Assembly: GCA_964650465.1 (NCBI GenBank)
Contig: CAZYTA010000003.1
Coordinates: forward strand, 32,268-96,267
Length of the DNA: 64,000 bases
Source of the DNA: RGIG6353 sp964650465
Lineage (GTDB): Bacteria; Bacillota; Clostridia; Oscillospirales; SIG627
Direction of reading: 5' to 3'
Shown here: positions 7,489-16,456 of the stretch, one piece after another
How the letters are laid out: every line of letters starts with the position of its first letter
Numbering within the stretch: position 1 is the stretch's first letter
The notes under the pieces: generated by a model
What the model saw: the letters and a program-made list of their open reading frames with translations, nothing else
What the model was told of the DNA's origin: nothing
Databases searched by the model: none
Made by a program: the position numbers and the translations under genes

Positions 7489-8760
7489 ATGACATACCAA
7501 CAGGCTCTTGAATACATACACTCGGTTTGCTGGAAAGGAAGCAGACCCGGACTTGAAAGAACAAAACAGCTTCTCTCTCTTATGAAAAACCCCGAAAAGA
7601 AGCTGAAGTTCATACACATAGCAGGTACAAACGGAAAGGGCTCTACTGCCTCAATGTCTGCAAACATACTCCTCAAAGCAGGCTACAGGGTAGGTCTTTA
7701 TACATCACCATACATTTTTGAATTCAACGAGAGAATGCGTGTTGACGGCGTAAACATTTCCAATGACGAGCTTGCCGAAATAACCGCCTTTGTCAAGCCC
7801 CTTGCAGAGTCAATGGAGGACAAGCCCACTGAATTTGAGCTTGTCACCTGTATTGCTTTTGAGTACTTTTACCGTCACGGCTGTGACATTGTATGTCTTG
7901 AGGTAGGTATGGGCGGAGAGCTTGACTCAACAAATGTAATTGACCCTCCGATTGCCTCTGTAATAACCAACATAGGGTTGGACCATACAGATTTTCTCGG
8001 AAACACGCTTGAAAAAATAGCCAAAACGAAATCTAAGATAATAAAAAATAACTCTGCAGCTATTCTCTACCGCTCAACTCCCGAGGTGGAGGCTGTAATA
8101 GAAGCAAGATGCCGAGAGGTTAATGCAGCACTGATAAAGGCAGATTTTGATGCGGTTGTTCCGCTTGAAACAAGCCTTGAATACCAGTCCTTTAACTGGA
8201 AGGAAATAAAGGAAATTAAGCTTCCTCTTTTAGGCGAACATCAGCTGAAAAACGTTGCCACGGTGCTCACTCTTATTGAGGTACTCAGGGATAAAGGCTG
8301 CAAAATAACCGATGCCGATATACGAAGCGGTCTCGAGAGTGCTGTGTGGCAGGGCAGATTTGAAATAGTGTGCCGCTCTCCCCTCTTTGTTGTTGACGGT
8401 GGTCATAATCCTCAGTGTATCGAATCACTTGTAAAAAATGTTAAAAGCTATATTACAAGCAGACCTCTTATAGTTCTCACAGGCGTACTCGCCGACAAGG
8501 ACTATGACAGCATGTACAGAGAAATGGCAGGTATTGCCGACGAGTTTGTCACAGTCACACCCCCAAATCCAAGGGCGCTTACCTCCGATAAGCTGGCTGA
8601 ATATTTAAAGACGCTCGGAGCAAATGCAACCCCCTGCCAAACAATTGAGGACGGCGTTGCACTTGCTATGAAAAAGGCAAACGGCTGTGGAGCCGTAATC
8701 GCATACGGCTCACTGTACATGGTAGCCGATATTGAAAACGCAGTTAAACGTCTTAAATAA
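7489..8760 (+). CDS. folC: Folylpolyglutamate synthase / dihydrofolate synthase
   Basis: 423-residue cytoplasmic Mur-ligase-type enzyme that adds glutamate to folates (and possibly to dihydropteroate) using ATP. The N-terminal motif FIHIAGTNGKGSTASM is the FolC P-loop; LEVGMGGELDSTN and ITNIGLDHTDFLG follow, containing the Mg/ATP-binding residues. The C-terminal ligase domain begins near FVVDGGHNPQ. Length matches the family (about 420-430). It starts 3 bases after folT with a GGGAGG site and is co-transcribed under the THF riboswitch, so folate uptake and retention are regulated together. Confidence 0.95.
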   Translation: MTYQQALEYIHSVCWKGSRPGLERTKQLLSLMKNPEKKLKFIHIAGTNGKGSTASMSANILLKAGYRVGLYTSPYIFEFNERMRVDGVNISNDELAEITAFVKPLAESMEDKPTEFELVTCIAFEYFYRHGCDIVCLEVGMGGELDSTNVIDPPIASVITNIGLDHTDFLGNTLEKIAKTKSKIIKNNSAAILYRSTPEVEAVIEARCREVNAALIKADFDAVVPLETSLEYQSFNWKEIKEIKLPLLGEHQLKNVATVLTLIEVLRDKGCKITDADIRSGLESAVWQGRFEIVCRSPLFVVDGGHNPQCIESLVKNVKSYITSRPLIVLTGVLADKDYDSMYREMAGIADEFVTVTPPNPRALTSDKLAEYLKTLGANATPCQTIEDGVALAMKKANGCGAVIAYGSLYMVADIENAVKRLK

Positions 8761-8780
8761 AATTCCCTATAAAGTAAGAA

Positions 8781-8815
8781 TGTGGATGTAAAAAACTTTT
8801 TACATCCACATTTTT
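8781..8815 (+). terminator. Terminator of the folT-folC operon
   Basis: TGTGGATGTAAAAA and its complement form the stem, followed directly by TTTTT. It lies 20 bases after the folC stop. Confidence 0.9.
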
Positions 8816-8820
8816 ATATC

Positions 8821-8924
8821 CTATGAAATTGCATTAAATCAACTTCGCCGTATTACTTTGCTTCGTTTTATACATTGGTAGCGATGGGCGAGCATTGCCA
8901 GCGGAGGCTCTCCGTTTTTTATAG
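8821..8924 (+). repeat. Dispersed repeat R1, copy A
   Basis: About 104 bases matching copy E (63117-63220) along its length: CTATGAAATTGCATTAAA at the left, CTTCGCCG, then GGGCGAGCATTGCC and GCGGAGGCTCTCCG at the right, ending in a T-run. GGCGAG and CTCGCC-type blocks can pair over distance. Other copies are near 39020, 51407, 53447 and 55127. No coding capacity. Confidence 0.75.
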
Positions 8925-8959
8925 CTTGAGTATGAATAGCTGAGAATTGACGGCGCAAG

Positions 8960-11026
8960 CTAAATAAATCTGATAAAGCACGCTCCGTTTTCTTCGCAAC
9001 CGTAATTATAGGTAGCGCCGTAAAACTCGGTTTTACCGATTACGTCAACACCCTTGCGAGGTTCGGGAAATCTAACTGTAATATTGGCGGGAGTTGAATT
9101 AAAGACTCCTATAAAGCGGTTATCTCCGTAAAGAGTTACCCCCTCCGCATCTGTATATATATGACAGCCCGCACTCTTTATTATTTCACGAAGCTCTTTA
9201 TGCTTCATATAGGGCTTTGTGTTGAGAAGGTATTTTCCCTCTCCTACTGCTCTTAGCTGAGGGAAATCGTAATTGTGGGGATTGTCACAAGGCACAACCC
9301 TATAGCCTGTAATTCTCTCTACATTATCAAGCGAATAGCCTTTTTCCGTCCAGACAGACGGCGCATAATTGAACATTACGGTTGCGTGAGAAAGCATAGG
9401 AAGCACCTTTTCAAAATATCCGCTGTCGGCATAGATATTGTACGCAAACACAACAAGCTTGTATTTTGAAAGGTCTATGTCAAAAAGGTCATTGGCTCGG
9501 TAGGTATCGATAAGCGCACCGGTCATCCTTGCCTCGGCAATAAAATCCTCAGCAAAGCCGCACCGCATGTCTCGGTTGGCTCTCATATAAAAGGCTGAGC
9601 GTTCATCGGTAACGATAAGTACATCCGATATACTTTTGCAGGGAATTTTTCTCAATTCTCCGTTCAGCTCGGCAATTCTTTTAAATTCCGCCATAAGCTC
9701 TCTGTCATCAAACCAGCCGCCGCCAAGGTCCATCCACCAGAAGCCCGAATTGTGGGAAAGATTTTTTGCATATTCTCTCCAGAAAACAGACGTGGTATCT
9801 CTCATTCCCTTTGACTCCCATTCGGTTTCGTCCTCAGAATAGTTGGGACGGTTATCAAGGGAGTCAAGATGAGTTCTGTTGTCAAGCTCATCAAGCCACA
9901 GTTTTTTAAGATTTACCGACTGTGCGGCGCAAAGCTCGCCTCCGGGTTCTCCTGCCTTGCATCTGTAGTAGGATTTTGGAGCGGCAAAAAAATCTATGTA
10001 CGGAGAATTCAAAAGCCTTTCAAGAGCAAGATGCCCTGTATAAGCGGCATTGTCAACATGAAGATAATACCCGTAGAAAGCACCTGCCGGCTTGCCCGTT
10101 TTTTCTTTTATGATTTTACCGAAATGTTCAAGGGCGTTGGCATTTATCTCTGACATATACATGTCATAATCTATGGCAAGTATATCATCTGCCCTGACAA
10201 AGCTTTCAAGGGAGGAATTATCGGGGCATCTGCGTTCAGGCTCGGGTATAGGCATTGTATCGGGGGTTATTCCTTCCATTCCCCATGCCGCTTCAACAGC
10301 CTTTGCACTGCCGTACTTTTTCACCGCCCAATTATAAAATTCACGTCTGTTTGTTATTCCCCAGTCGCCGTATTTATTGGACACACGCCCCCACAGCACA
10401 GTTTCGCCGCTTGTGCCGTAGGCTATGTGGTAGCCCAGTATTCTTCTGCCGTATTTTCCGTTTTCAAGGCGGTCAATTACTTTTTCCAGTGCTTCTCCCG
10501 CATCACGAAGCCACTTTTTGGAAGAAAAGCTCTGCCGTGCGATTACGCCTCCCACATTTGGTCTCGGGTCCTTGAATTCACCTGCGGCATAATATCCGTT
10601 TGGAGCTTCGTAGCCTATGTAATCGTGTCCGGGTGTACCAACGGTATTGCGGATTTCATCGGCAGTCTGAGGTCCTCCGTAGTAGACAAACACCTCCTCG
10701 GGATTTTCACAGCACCAATCAACCGGAACATTCAGCTTGATACGAGGGATAAAATATGCGTTTTCGTTGTTGCAAAATATCTCATCCACAACCTTATCGG
10801 TCAGAGAATAATCATATTCGTCAACGCCTGTCCACCCCGACGGAAGTATGCAGGTATGAAGATTGACACCGATTTGGGTAAAGCTGCGGTGATAGTCTCC
10901 GTACCTTTCAAGTGAAGAATTGAATACTATCAATTCACCGTTTTCATCTCTGAGAGGCGGGTCGTAAGCAAAGCCCAGTCTCGACCAAAAGACAGGGTTA
11001 TTGCGAAGAAATTCTTTCATATTCAT
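8960..11026 (-). CDS. GH42-like beta-galactosidase-type glycoside hydrolase
   Basis: 688-residue cytoplasmic protein without a signal peptide. The first 400 residues look like a clan-A TIM barrel: HIAYGTSGETVLWG contains the likely acid/base Glu, and KKLWLDELDNRTH the likely nucleophile Glu. The middle region (DVLIVTDERSAFYM and following) resembles the class-I-amidotransferase-like trimerisation domain of GH42 enzymes, and a small beta-domain ends the protein (GKTEFYGATYNYG). The exact CAZy family is uncertain; distant GH42 relatives are common in gut Clostridia. Lack of export suggests action on imported oligosaccharides. A 7-5-7 palindrome lies upstream at 11065-11083. Confidence 0.65.
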   Translation of the reverse strand: MNMKEFLRNNPVFWSRLGFAYDPPLRDENGELIVFNSSLERYGDYHRSFTQIGVNLHTCILPSGWTGVDEYDYSLTDKVVDEIFCNNENAYFIPRIKLNVPVDWCCENPEEVFVYYGGPQTADEIRNTVGTPGHDYIGYEAPNGYYAAGEFKDPRPNVGGVIARQSFSSKKWLRDAGEALEKVIDRLENGKYGRRILGYHIAYGTSGETVLWGRVSNKYGDWGITNRREFYNWAVKKYGSAKAVEAAWGMEGITPDTMPIPEPERRCPDNSSLESFVRADDILAIDYDMYMSEINANALEHFGKIIKEKTGKPAGAFYGYYLHVDNAAYTGHLALERLLNSPYIDFFAAPKSYYRCKAGEPGGELCAAQSVNLKKLWLDELDNRTHLDSLDNRPNYSEDETEWESKGMRDTTSVFWREYAKNLSHNSGFWWMDLGGGWFDDRELMAEFKRIAELNGELRKIPCKSISDVLIVTDERSAFYMRANRDMRCGFAEDFIAEARMTGALIDTYRANDLFDIDLSKYKLVVFAYNIYADSGYFEKVLPMLSHATVMFNYAPSVWTEKGYSLDNVERITGYRVVPCDNPHNYDFPQLRAVGEGKYLLNTKPYMKHKELREIIKSAGCHIYTDAEGVTLYGDNRFIGVFNSTPANITVRFPEPRKGVDVIGKTEFYGATYNYGCEENGACFIRFI

Positions 11027-11064
11027 TGTCGCTCCTTTTTTAAGAATTATAGCATATTACTCGT

Positions 11065-11083
11065 GATAGTTTCTACAACTATC
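11065..11083. promoter_or_regulatory. Palindromic operator candidate upstream of the GH42-like gene
   Basis: GATAGTT-TCTAC-AACTATC is a perfect 7-5-7 inverted repeat, extended by flanking TCGT and ACGA. It lies just upstream of a minus-strand TATAAT box preceding the ATG at 11026, near the -35 position, so it could bind an activator or repressor. Confidence 0.45.
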
Positions 11084-11104
11084 TTACGAAATAATAAAAC
11101 TATA

Positions 11105-12466
11105 TTACTGTTTTTCACAAGACTCCTTTTTAATCTTTGAAGCTGCGTAAACAGTATATCCAATAAAGCAAAGTGTGTAAACTATAAACTCTAATGCATA
11201 GACGAGCATTCTGCCCTGCGCGCCTTTATTGAGAACAGAGCATGCATACCATGTGGCAGGAATTTTGTAAAGCCAGAGAGACAGTATGAGTATGAGTGCG
11301 GGATATTTTACATTGCCCATACCTCTGATACCTGCGGGAAGTACATTTCCGCCCGACCAACCGATAGGCATTATCAAAAGTCCTATTTTGAGCGTTTGGG
11401 TAGCAATTTCTATTACATTTTCGTTGCTTGTATACATTCCGACAAGCTGTTTTGCAAACAGAAAAGCTATGAGCGACAGTACAACGTGTATGATTGTTGA
11501 TGCGGCTGTGACCCATATTGAAATACTGAGTGCCTGCTTCTTCTCGCCTGCACCCGTGTGCTTACCTGCAAGTATCTGTACAACATAAGCAAGAGCCAAC
11601 GGTACAAGATGAATAATCGATTCTACCGAGGTAGTTATACTGAAAGCCGAAACGTGGTCATCTCCCATTGTTGAGAATATTTTACTGAGCACGAGACCGC
11701 CTATGGACACAACAAAGGATTGCGCACACATTACAGCACCTATCTTTACCACCTCTACGGCAACATCGCTTCGGTAAAGCTTGAAGGTACCCTTGACGCA
11801 TCCCTTGAAGTTACCTGTTTTGCCGATTATAACGGCACAAATAACTGTAAAGAAAAGGTTTGTAAGTACACTTGCAAGACCCAGTCCCACAATTCCCATT
11901 TCAAAGACAACCATAAGAAGCCATTTCAGAGCAATATCAATAATTCCTCCGAAAAGGGATATGTAGAGAGGACCCTTTGTATTCAGACAGCCTCTGAGAA
12001 TACCAATCATATTGGTACGGAAAAATCCCATCGGAAGAGTTATGGCATAAAACACAGAATAAATATTTGCATTCTTAAAGAAGGTCTCTGACATATCAGG
12101 GTATGTAGAGCGAAGAATCGGGTCATGAAACAGTATAATAACTGCAGAAATCAAAACAGATATAACCGTTCCGATAAGCATAGAGGTAGAAAACAAGCTT
12201 CTTGAACGTTCGTTGTCTTCAGCTCCGATATACTGGCTTATAAGTATAGCCGAGCCAGAGGCAACACATCCGTAAAGAGTAGTGAAGGGACCGAACACGC
12301 TTCCCACAAGAGAGGTAGCATTAAGAAAGCTGGTATCAATATTGGTTGATATCATGCTTGATATCATTGAAAGAACGATGGAGGCAAGCTGTTCCCAGAA
12401 TACAGGTAAGAACAGAGTTATAACGAGCATGATATCAATGCGGACATTGTTCTTTATACGAAACAT
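11105..12466 (-). CDS. MATE-family efflux transporter
   Basis: 453-residue membrane protein with about twelve hydrophobic helices in two homologous halves. Family features include the N-terminal IDIMLVITLFLPVFWEQLA, ASGSAILISQYIGAEDNERS and a matching second-half segment VQILAGKHTGAGEKKQA. MATE proteins export cationic drugs or metabolites by H+ or Na+ antiport. It lies between a PPi-PFK gene with a strong terminator and the GH42-like gene, so it is probably transcribed alone or with the latter. Substrate unknown. Confidence 0.88.
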   Translation of the reverse strand: MFRIKNNVRIDIMLVITLFLPVFWEQLASIVLSMISSMISTNIDTSFLNATSLVGSVFGPFTTLYGCVASGSAILISQYIGAEDNERSRSLFSTSMLIGTVISVLISAVIILFHDPILRSTYPDMSETFFKNANIYSVFYAITLPMGFFRTNMIGILRGCLNTKGPLYISLFGGIIDIALKWLLMVVFEMGIVGLGLASVLTNLFFTVICAVIIGKTGNFKGCVKGTFKLYRSDVAVEVVKIGAVMCAQSFVVSIGGLVLSKIFSTMGDDHVSAFSITTSVESIIHLVPLALAYVVQILAGKHTGAGEKKQALSISIWVTAASTIIHVVLSLIAFLFAKQLVGMYTSNENVIEIATQTLKIGLLIMPIGWSGGNVLPAGIRGMGNVKYPALILILSLWLYKIPATWYACSVLNKGAQGRMLVYALEFIVYTLCFIGYTVYAASKIKKESCEKQ

Positions 12467-12529
12467 AAAGCACCTCTCAGAATTAAGATTTTATCCACCT
12501 CAAATATAGAACAAAGGAGAAAAAAAGTC

Positions 12530-12571
12530 AATAGGATTTGAAAATTTAAGAATAAATTTTCAAATCCTATT
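12530..12571 (-). terminator. Terminator of the PFK-containing gene cluster
   Basis: An 18-bp AT-rich stem (AATAGGATTTGAAAATTT with its complement) ends 3 bases from the PFK stop, followed on the minus strand by GACTTTTTTT. Confidence 0.85.
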
Positions 12572-12573
12572 CG

Positions 12574-13782
12574 TTAGATTATAAACTGTACGGGAAGTCC
12601 GTTTTCAAATTCGGGAATACTCTCTCCGAGAACAAGGGGGCGTATCCACTCGATGCACTCGGTGGTAACATGGTTTCCGCGTTCGTTTATGAACTCACGT
12701 GGTACCTGTCGTACAACATTTGCAACAGAATCAAGCTCTGCCTTCTGACAGTTGCAGGAGTAGGGCTTGGTGGAGGTTCTTACAAAGGTAGCCATACATC
12801 CTGTCTCGCCCTCAAGGGCAAGTCTTGCACCAAAAGAGCCTATCTTGACAGATTCTTCTATGTCCGTACCCGAAGCAATATGAGCGGCACATCTCTGAAG
12901 AATGCTAAGTTCAACGGTTCTCGCCTTACAGCCCAGCTTTTCCTTAAGAATACTTTCAAGAACTCTGCCTGTACCCGACAGCTGTTTATGACCGAAGGCA
13001 TCTGTTTTGCTTCCGTCCTCGCTGATATATCTGCCGTTTTTGTCACGGATACCCTCGGATACCGCTACAACAACATTGGGCTTCTTTTCAAATTCAGCCT
13101 TTACATCCTCGAGGAATTCCTCAATGCTGAAATCCACTTCGGGCAGGTACACAAGGTCGGGGCGGGCAAGCGCAGCAGAAGCAGTAAGCCAGCCGGCATC
13201 ACGTCCCATTATCTCTACAACTGTAACAGCCTTTATCTTATATACAGCAGTATCACGGAGTATTTCGGCAAGGGAGGTTGCAACGTACTTTGCCGCAGAA
13301 CCGTAGCCGGGTGTGTGGTCTGTGCAGGCAAGGTCATTGTCAATGGTTTTGGGTACACCTACAAAGCGAATATCGGAATTCAATTTTTTTGCATATGCCG
13401 ACAGCTTACGGATAGTGTCCATTGAATCATTGCCGCCGATATAGAAGAAATAACCTATATTATTGCGGTCAAGTATTTCAAATATTTTATTGTACATCTC
13501 AATATCCTCTGCCTTTTCGGAGGTCTCCGAAGGCAGCTTGAGACGGCAGGAGCCCAGTGCGGCGGCGGGAGTTTTTTCAAGTCTTACAAAATCATTTTCT
13601 GTGAAAAGCAGCTTTGAAAGATTGCAGAACTCCTCCTTCATAAAGCCTTCGATTCCATTGAGCATTCCGTACACAGTATCAACCTTTTCGGATGCCTTAA
13701 GCTCTCTGACAACGCCTGAAAGAGTGGCATTGATAGCGGCAGTAGGACCGCCTGACTGACCTATTACAGCGTTCTTTTTCAT
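12574..13782 (-). CDS. Pyrophosphate-type 6-phosphofructokinase
   Basis: 402-residue glycolytic enzyme that phosphorylates fructose 6-phosphate. The start KNAVIGQSGGPTAAINA is the phosphate-binding loop. IGGNDSMDT has Asp where ATP-dependent enzymes have Gly, and VPKTIDNDL has Lys where they have Gly. Both changes are known markers of pyrophosphate use, so PPi is the likely phosphoryl donor. VEIMGRDAGWLTA is the substrate-binding motif. The gene stands 12 bases after hslO on the same strand with a GGAGAG site. Phosphoryl-donor specificity is inferred from these residues. Confidence 0.92.
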   Translation of the reverse strand: MKKNAVIGQSGGPTAAINATLSGVVRELKASEKVDTVYGMLNGIEGFMKEEFCNLSKLLFTENDFVRLEKTPAAALGSCRLKLPSETSEKAEDIEMYNKIFEILDRNNIGYFFYIGGNDSMDTIRKLSAYAKKLNSDIRFVGVPKTIDNDLACTDHTPGYGSAAKYVATSLAEILRDTAVYKIKAVTVVEIMGRDAGWLTASAALARPDLVYLPEVDFSIEEFLEDVKAEFEKKPNVVVAVSEGIRDKNGRYISEDGSKTDAFGHKQLSGTGRVLESILKEKLGCKARTVELSILQRCAAHIASGTDIEESVKIGSFGARLALEGETGCMATFVRTSTKPYSCNCQKAELDSVANVVRQVPREFINERGNHVTTECIEWIRPLVLGESIPEFENGLPVQFII

Positions 13783-13794
13783 AGTCTCTCCTTT

Positions 13795-14679
13795 TTATTC
13801 AGCAGTTTTATTAAGTATGTTTTCAAGCTCTTCAAGTGAAAAAATATATTTGTTTTTACAAAATCTGCAAACAGTTTCAATAGGCTTGGCATCATCTATC
13901 ATGGACCGGACCTCTTCTCTGCCCAGGCTGATGAGCCCCTTTTCATATTTCTCCTTGGAGCAGGTACATTTAAACGATATATCTATTGTGTCAAATTCTT
14001 CATATTCTATACCGTTGAAAACAAGTTCTGCAAATTTTTCCGCACCGTGTCCCCTGTCCATTATCTCGGTTACGGAATTTATAAGTGCCATGTTGGTTTC
14101 AAGTCTGTCAACTACAGTCTCATCAGCTCCCGGAAGAAGCTGGAGAATAAAGCCTCCCGCAACACGGCAGGTATAATCGCGCTCAACAAGAACTCCCAGT
14201 GCACATGCAGACGGGGTTTGCTCGCTGTTTGCATAGTAAGCTGTTACATCCTCGGCTATTTCTCCGCTGACAAGCTCTGACATTCCCACATACGGCTCGC
14301 CTGCGCCAAGGTCTCGTACTATGCAAAGGTATCCTTCTCCGACTGCTCCTCCGACGTCAAGCTTTCCGTTGGGCTTCAGCGGCAGGTCAACGGCGGGATT
14401 TTCCATGTAACCTCTGACATTTCCCGAATAGTCGGAAACACAGGTTACCGTACCTGCAGGTCCGTTTCCTTTAAGCTGAAAGGTAAGAGAGTCGGTTGGA
14501 TTCTTCATAAGACATCCCATAAGAGAGGCGGCAGTAAGCGCTCTTCCCAGCGTAGCCGTAGCGGTAGGTGTTGTCATATGGTGTGTATGAGCGGTATTTA
14601 CAATTTCTGTGGTGTCTGCAAATATAAGCCTTGCAGAACCGTCCGAAGTGATAAAACGTGTTATTTTGGAATTATTCAT
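13795..14679 (-). CDS. hslO: Hsp33 redox-regulated molecular chaperone
   Basis: 294-residue cytoplasmic chaperone activated by oxidative unfolding. The conserved core includes HTHHMTTPTATATLGRAL and GEPYVGMSELVSGEIAEDV; the C-terminal zinc domain has CTC (near residue 240) and CRFC about 30 residues later, the four-Cys switch. Length matches the family. The ATG overlaps the end of the upstream methyltransferase gene by 4 bases, so they are translationally coupled. Confidence 0.96.
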   Translation of the reverse strand: MNNSKITRFITSDGSARLIFADTTEIVNTAHTHHMTTPTATATLGRALTAASLMGCLMKNPTDSLTFQLKGNGPAGTVTCVSDYSGNVRGYMENPAVDLPLKPNGKLDVGGAVGEGYLCIVRDLGAGEPYVGMSELVSGEIAEDVTAYYANSEQTPSACALGVLVERDYTCRVAGGFILQLLPGADETVVDRLETNMALINSVTEIMDRGHGAEKFAELVFNGIEYEEFDTIDISFKCTCSKEKYEKGLISLGREEVRSMIDDAKPIETVCRFCKNKYIFSLEELENILNKTAE

Positions 14680-15440
14680 TTTGTGTCTCCTGTGATGTTT
14701 TCCGAAATCAGCCTTGCCGCAAAATAATACCTTTCTGTGGTGTCGGTAACGGGAGATCCGTTAAAATCCGAGGCAACCGAAACAAGCGTGAGTCCAGCCT
14801 TTTTCAATGCCGCTTTTATTTCGGCAAGAGTGAACATGCGCTCGGTCTGCTCTTCGCTGTAACGGCGGTACAATCCGTTTTCTTTTGCAAATATGTTTAT
14901 ATAAAAATCGCATTTCTTGCTTTTTTCGTCATAATAGTTTTCCCAAGCACAAAATACTTTATCCGACTCAAGTACATAGCTGTTATCGGCATAAACTGAC
15001 TTGAATTTATATTCTGTGTTCATATCAAAGAGAAAAACGCCGTCCGCCTTAAGCTCATTTGCAACACATGCAAAAGCCCGGGTAAGGTCCGCCTTTGTGA
15101 GAAGATAGTTCAGGCAGTCAAAGGTGGAAATAACGGCATCGTATTTGTGACCTGTGGAAAAGGAGGTCATATCCTGACAGGTATAAAAAACATTCAGTCT
15201 CTTTTTTTCTGCTTTGTGATTTGCAAGAGTAAGCATTTCCGAGGATGCATCAAGTCCGATGACCGTTGCCCCTCTCCCTGCGAGTATATGAGACAGGTCA
15301 CCTGTGCCGCACCCCAAATCAAGTAAAGCGGCACCCTGCACATTAAAATGTGACACAAGATAATCTGCATATTCCTCATAGTTCACATCGGAATTAAGCT
15401 CATCGTAAAAGGCAGGTAAAACAGTATATTCTCTATTCAT
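14676..15440 (-). CDS. Class I SAM-dependent methyltransferase
   Basis: 254-residue enzyme with the Rossmann-like methyltransferase fold. LLDLGCGTGDLSHILA near residue 40 is motif I, which binds SAM; VIGLDASSEML gives the acidic residue for the ribose; a CQDM motif then precedes YDAVISTFDCLNYL. The C-terminal half resembles the small-molecule methyltransferases often annotated in Clostridia beside hslO. The acceptor is unknown. It overlaps the GNAT gene by 8 bases and hslO by 4, giving a compact operon GNAT-methyltransferase-hslO-PFK. Confidence 0.88.
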   Translation of the reverse strand: MNREYTVLPAFYDELNSDVNYEEYADYLVSHFNVQGAALLDLGCGTGDLSHILAGRGATVIGLDASSEMLTLANHKAEKKRLNVFYTCQDMTSFSTGHKYDAVISTFDCLNYLLTKADLTRAFACVANELKADGVFLFDMNTEYKFKSVYADNSYVLESDKVFCAWENYYDEKSKKCDFYINIFAKENGLYRRYSEEQTERMFTLAEIKAALKKAGLTLVSVASDFNGSPVTDTTERYYFAARLISENITGDTK

Positions 15441-15894
15441 TATTCTTCAACCTCATAGGCGTATGTACTGTGCCGTGGTCCTCGTAACGCTCTCCCACAA
15501 CCTCAAAGCCAAGCTTTTTGTATATGGGAATTCCGTAGTCGCTGGCATTGACGGTAACAGGGGCAGACGGGTCGGTGTGTGACATAAAATGCTCAAAAAG
15601 CTGTTTGCCTATTCCCTTTCCCATATAGTCTTTGTGGGTAAAGAAAAGACATATATGATTTGTACCTCGGCAGCCAAGCACTCCGCAGAGGGTTTCTCCG
15701 TCAAAAGCACCGTAAAGAGTGACACTTCCGTCGTAGGTATTCATCTTGAAAGACATTGCAGATGTGGTGTCCCTGAAAAACTCTATGCCCTCCATGGTAT
15801 AGGTCGGCATAATGTATTTGTAGAAGGTATGAAAAATCATCCTTGAAGCCTCTTCAAAATCGCTGTCACCAAGTACTCTTATTTTTACATCCAT
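15433..15894 (-). CDS. GNAT-family N-acetyltransferase
   Basis: About 153 residues. The acetyl-CoA-binding motif is ICLFFTHKDYMGKGIGKQLF, containing the Q/RxxGxG/A-type loop; the C-terminal VNASDYGIPIYKKLGFEVVGER is the usual GNAT motif B. Substrate unknown. I place the start at the ATG at 15894: its AAGGAG site is 9 bases upstream, whereas the ATG at 15900 is only 3 bases from that site and the one at 15921 has none. First gene of the operon through PFK. Confidence 0.85.
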   Translation of the reverse strand: MDVKIRVLGDSDFEEASRMIFHTFYKYIMPTYTMEGIEFFRDTTSAMSFKMNTYDGSVTLYGAFDGETLCGVLGCRGTNHICLFFTHKDYMGKGIGKQLFEHFMSHTDPSAPVTVNASDYGIPIYKKLGFEVVGERYEDHGTVHTPMRLKNNE

Positions 15895-15967
15895 TTTCAT
15901 TTTCTCCTTCTGAATATTCATTCTATCATACTTTTACAAAAATTGCTATATGTTTTATAAAAAAATT

Positions 15968-15994
15968 AAAACCGTCTCAGCGTGAGACGGTTTT
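15968..15994 (-). terminator. Terminator of ribU-vanZ, overlapping the VanZ stop
   Basis: AAAACCGTCTCA-GCG-TGAGACGGTTTT forms a 12-bp stem. On the minus strand it is followed by AATTTTTTT. The last codons and stop of the VanZ-like gene (15977) lie inside the stem and loop. Confidence 0.9.
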
Positions 15995-16456
15995 AAAATG
16001 CTTGTAGCTGTAGTATATTGCAAAAACTATTATATGCGCCGCAACAGCGCCCGAAAAATCTGTCCATATGTCCTTGACCTCGGCACCTCTGCCGCTTGAA
16101 AACAGCTGAACCGTCTCATCTGTAAAGGCAGTAAACAAAGAAAGAGACAGCGAATGCAAAAAAAGTGAAACGCGGGACATCTTGATAAAAAACGAGCCTA
16201 TGTAATACAGCGCACCCAGAACAAAAAACTCTATAAAATGCGCTGTTGTACGTACTATTGACACATCCACCATTGCTTCGGGGTCAAACTTGCGGACAAT
16301 CATTTGCAAAAATTCCGCCACCTTATTGCTCTGCTCTGTGGATTTAATACCGTTGGCTATGGAATTGTAAAAAATAAATGACAGCCAAAAAATAAGCACC
16401 AGAATATATACCGATATAAATATTTTTCTGTTTTTACCGTAAAATATGTTTTCCAT
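15977..16456 (-). CDS. VanZ-like membrane protein
   Basis: 159-residue protein with four hydrophobic segments. The VanZ-family pattern is clear: an N-terminal helix followed by FIFYNSIANG, then HFIEFFVLGALYY and the C-terminal TDETVQLFSSGRGAEVKDIWTDFSGA, a highly conserved acidic/aromatic stretch. VanZ relatives are linked to teicoplanin resistance and cell-envelope functions, but the mechanism is unsettled. It overlaps ribU by one base and is thus under the FMN riboswitch, a context that may be only polar read-through. Confidence 0.88.
   Translation of the reverse strand: MENIFYGKNRKIFISVYILVLIFWLSFIFYNSIANGIKSTEQSNKVAEFLQMIVRKFDPEAMVDVSIVRTTAHFIEFFVLGALYYIGSFFIKMSRVSLFLHSLSLSLFTAFTDETVQLFSSGRGAEVKDIWTDFSGAVAAHIIVFAIYYSYKHFKTVSR

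Noticed and set aside
12670..13425. Plus-strand 251-codon open frame
   Set aside because: Antisense shadow of the phosphofructokinase, whose motifs are unambiguous.
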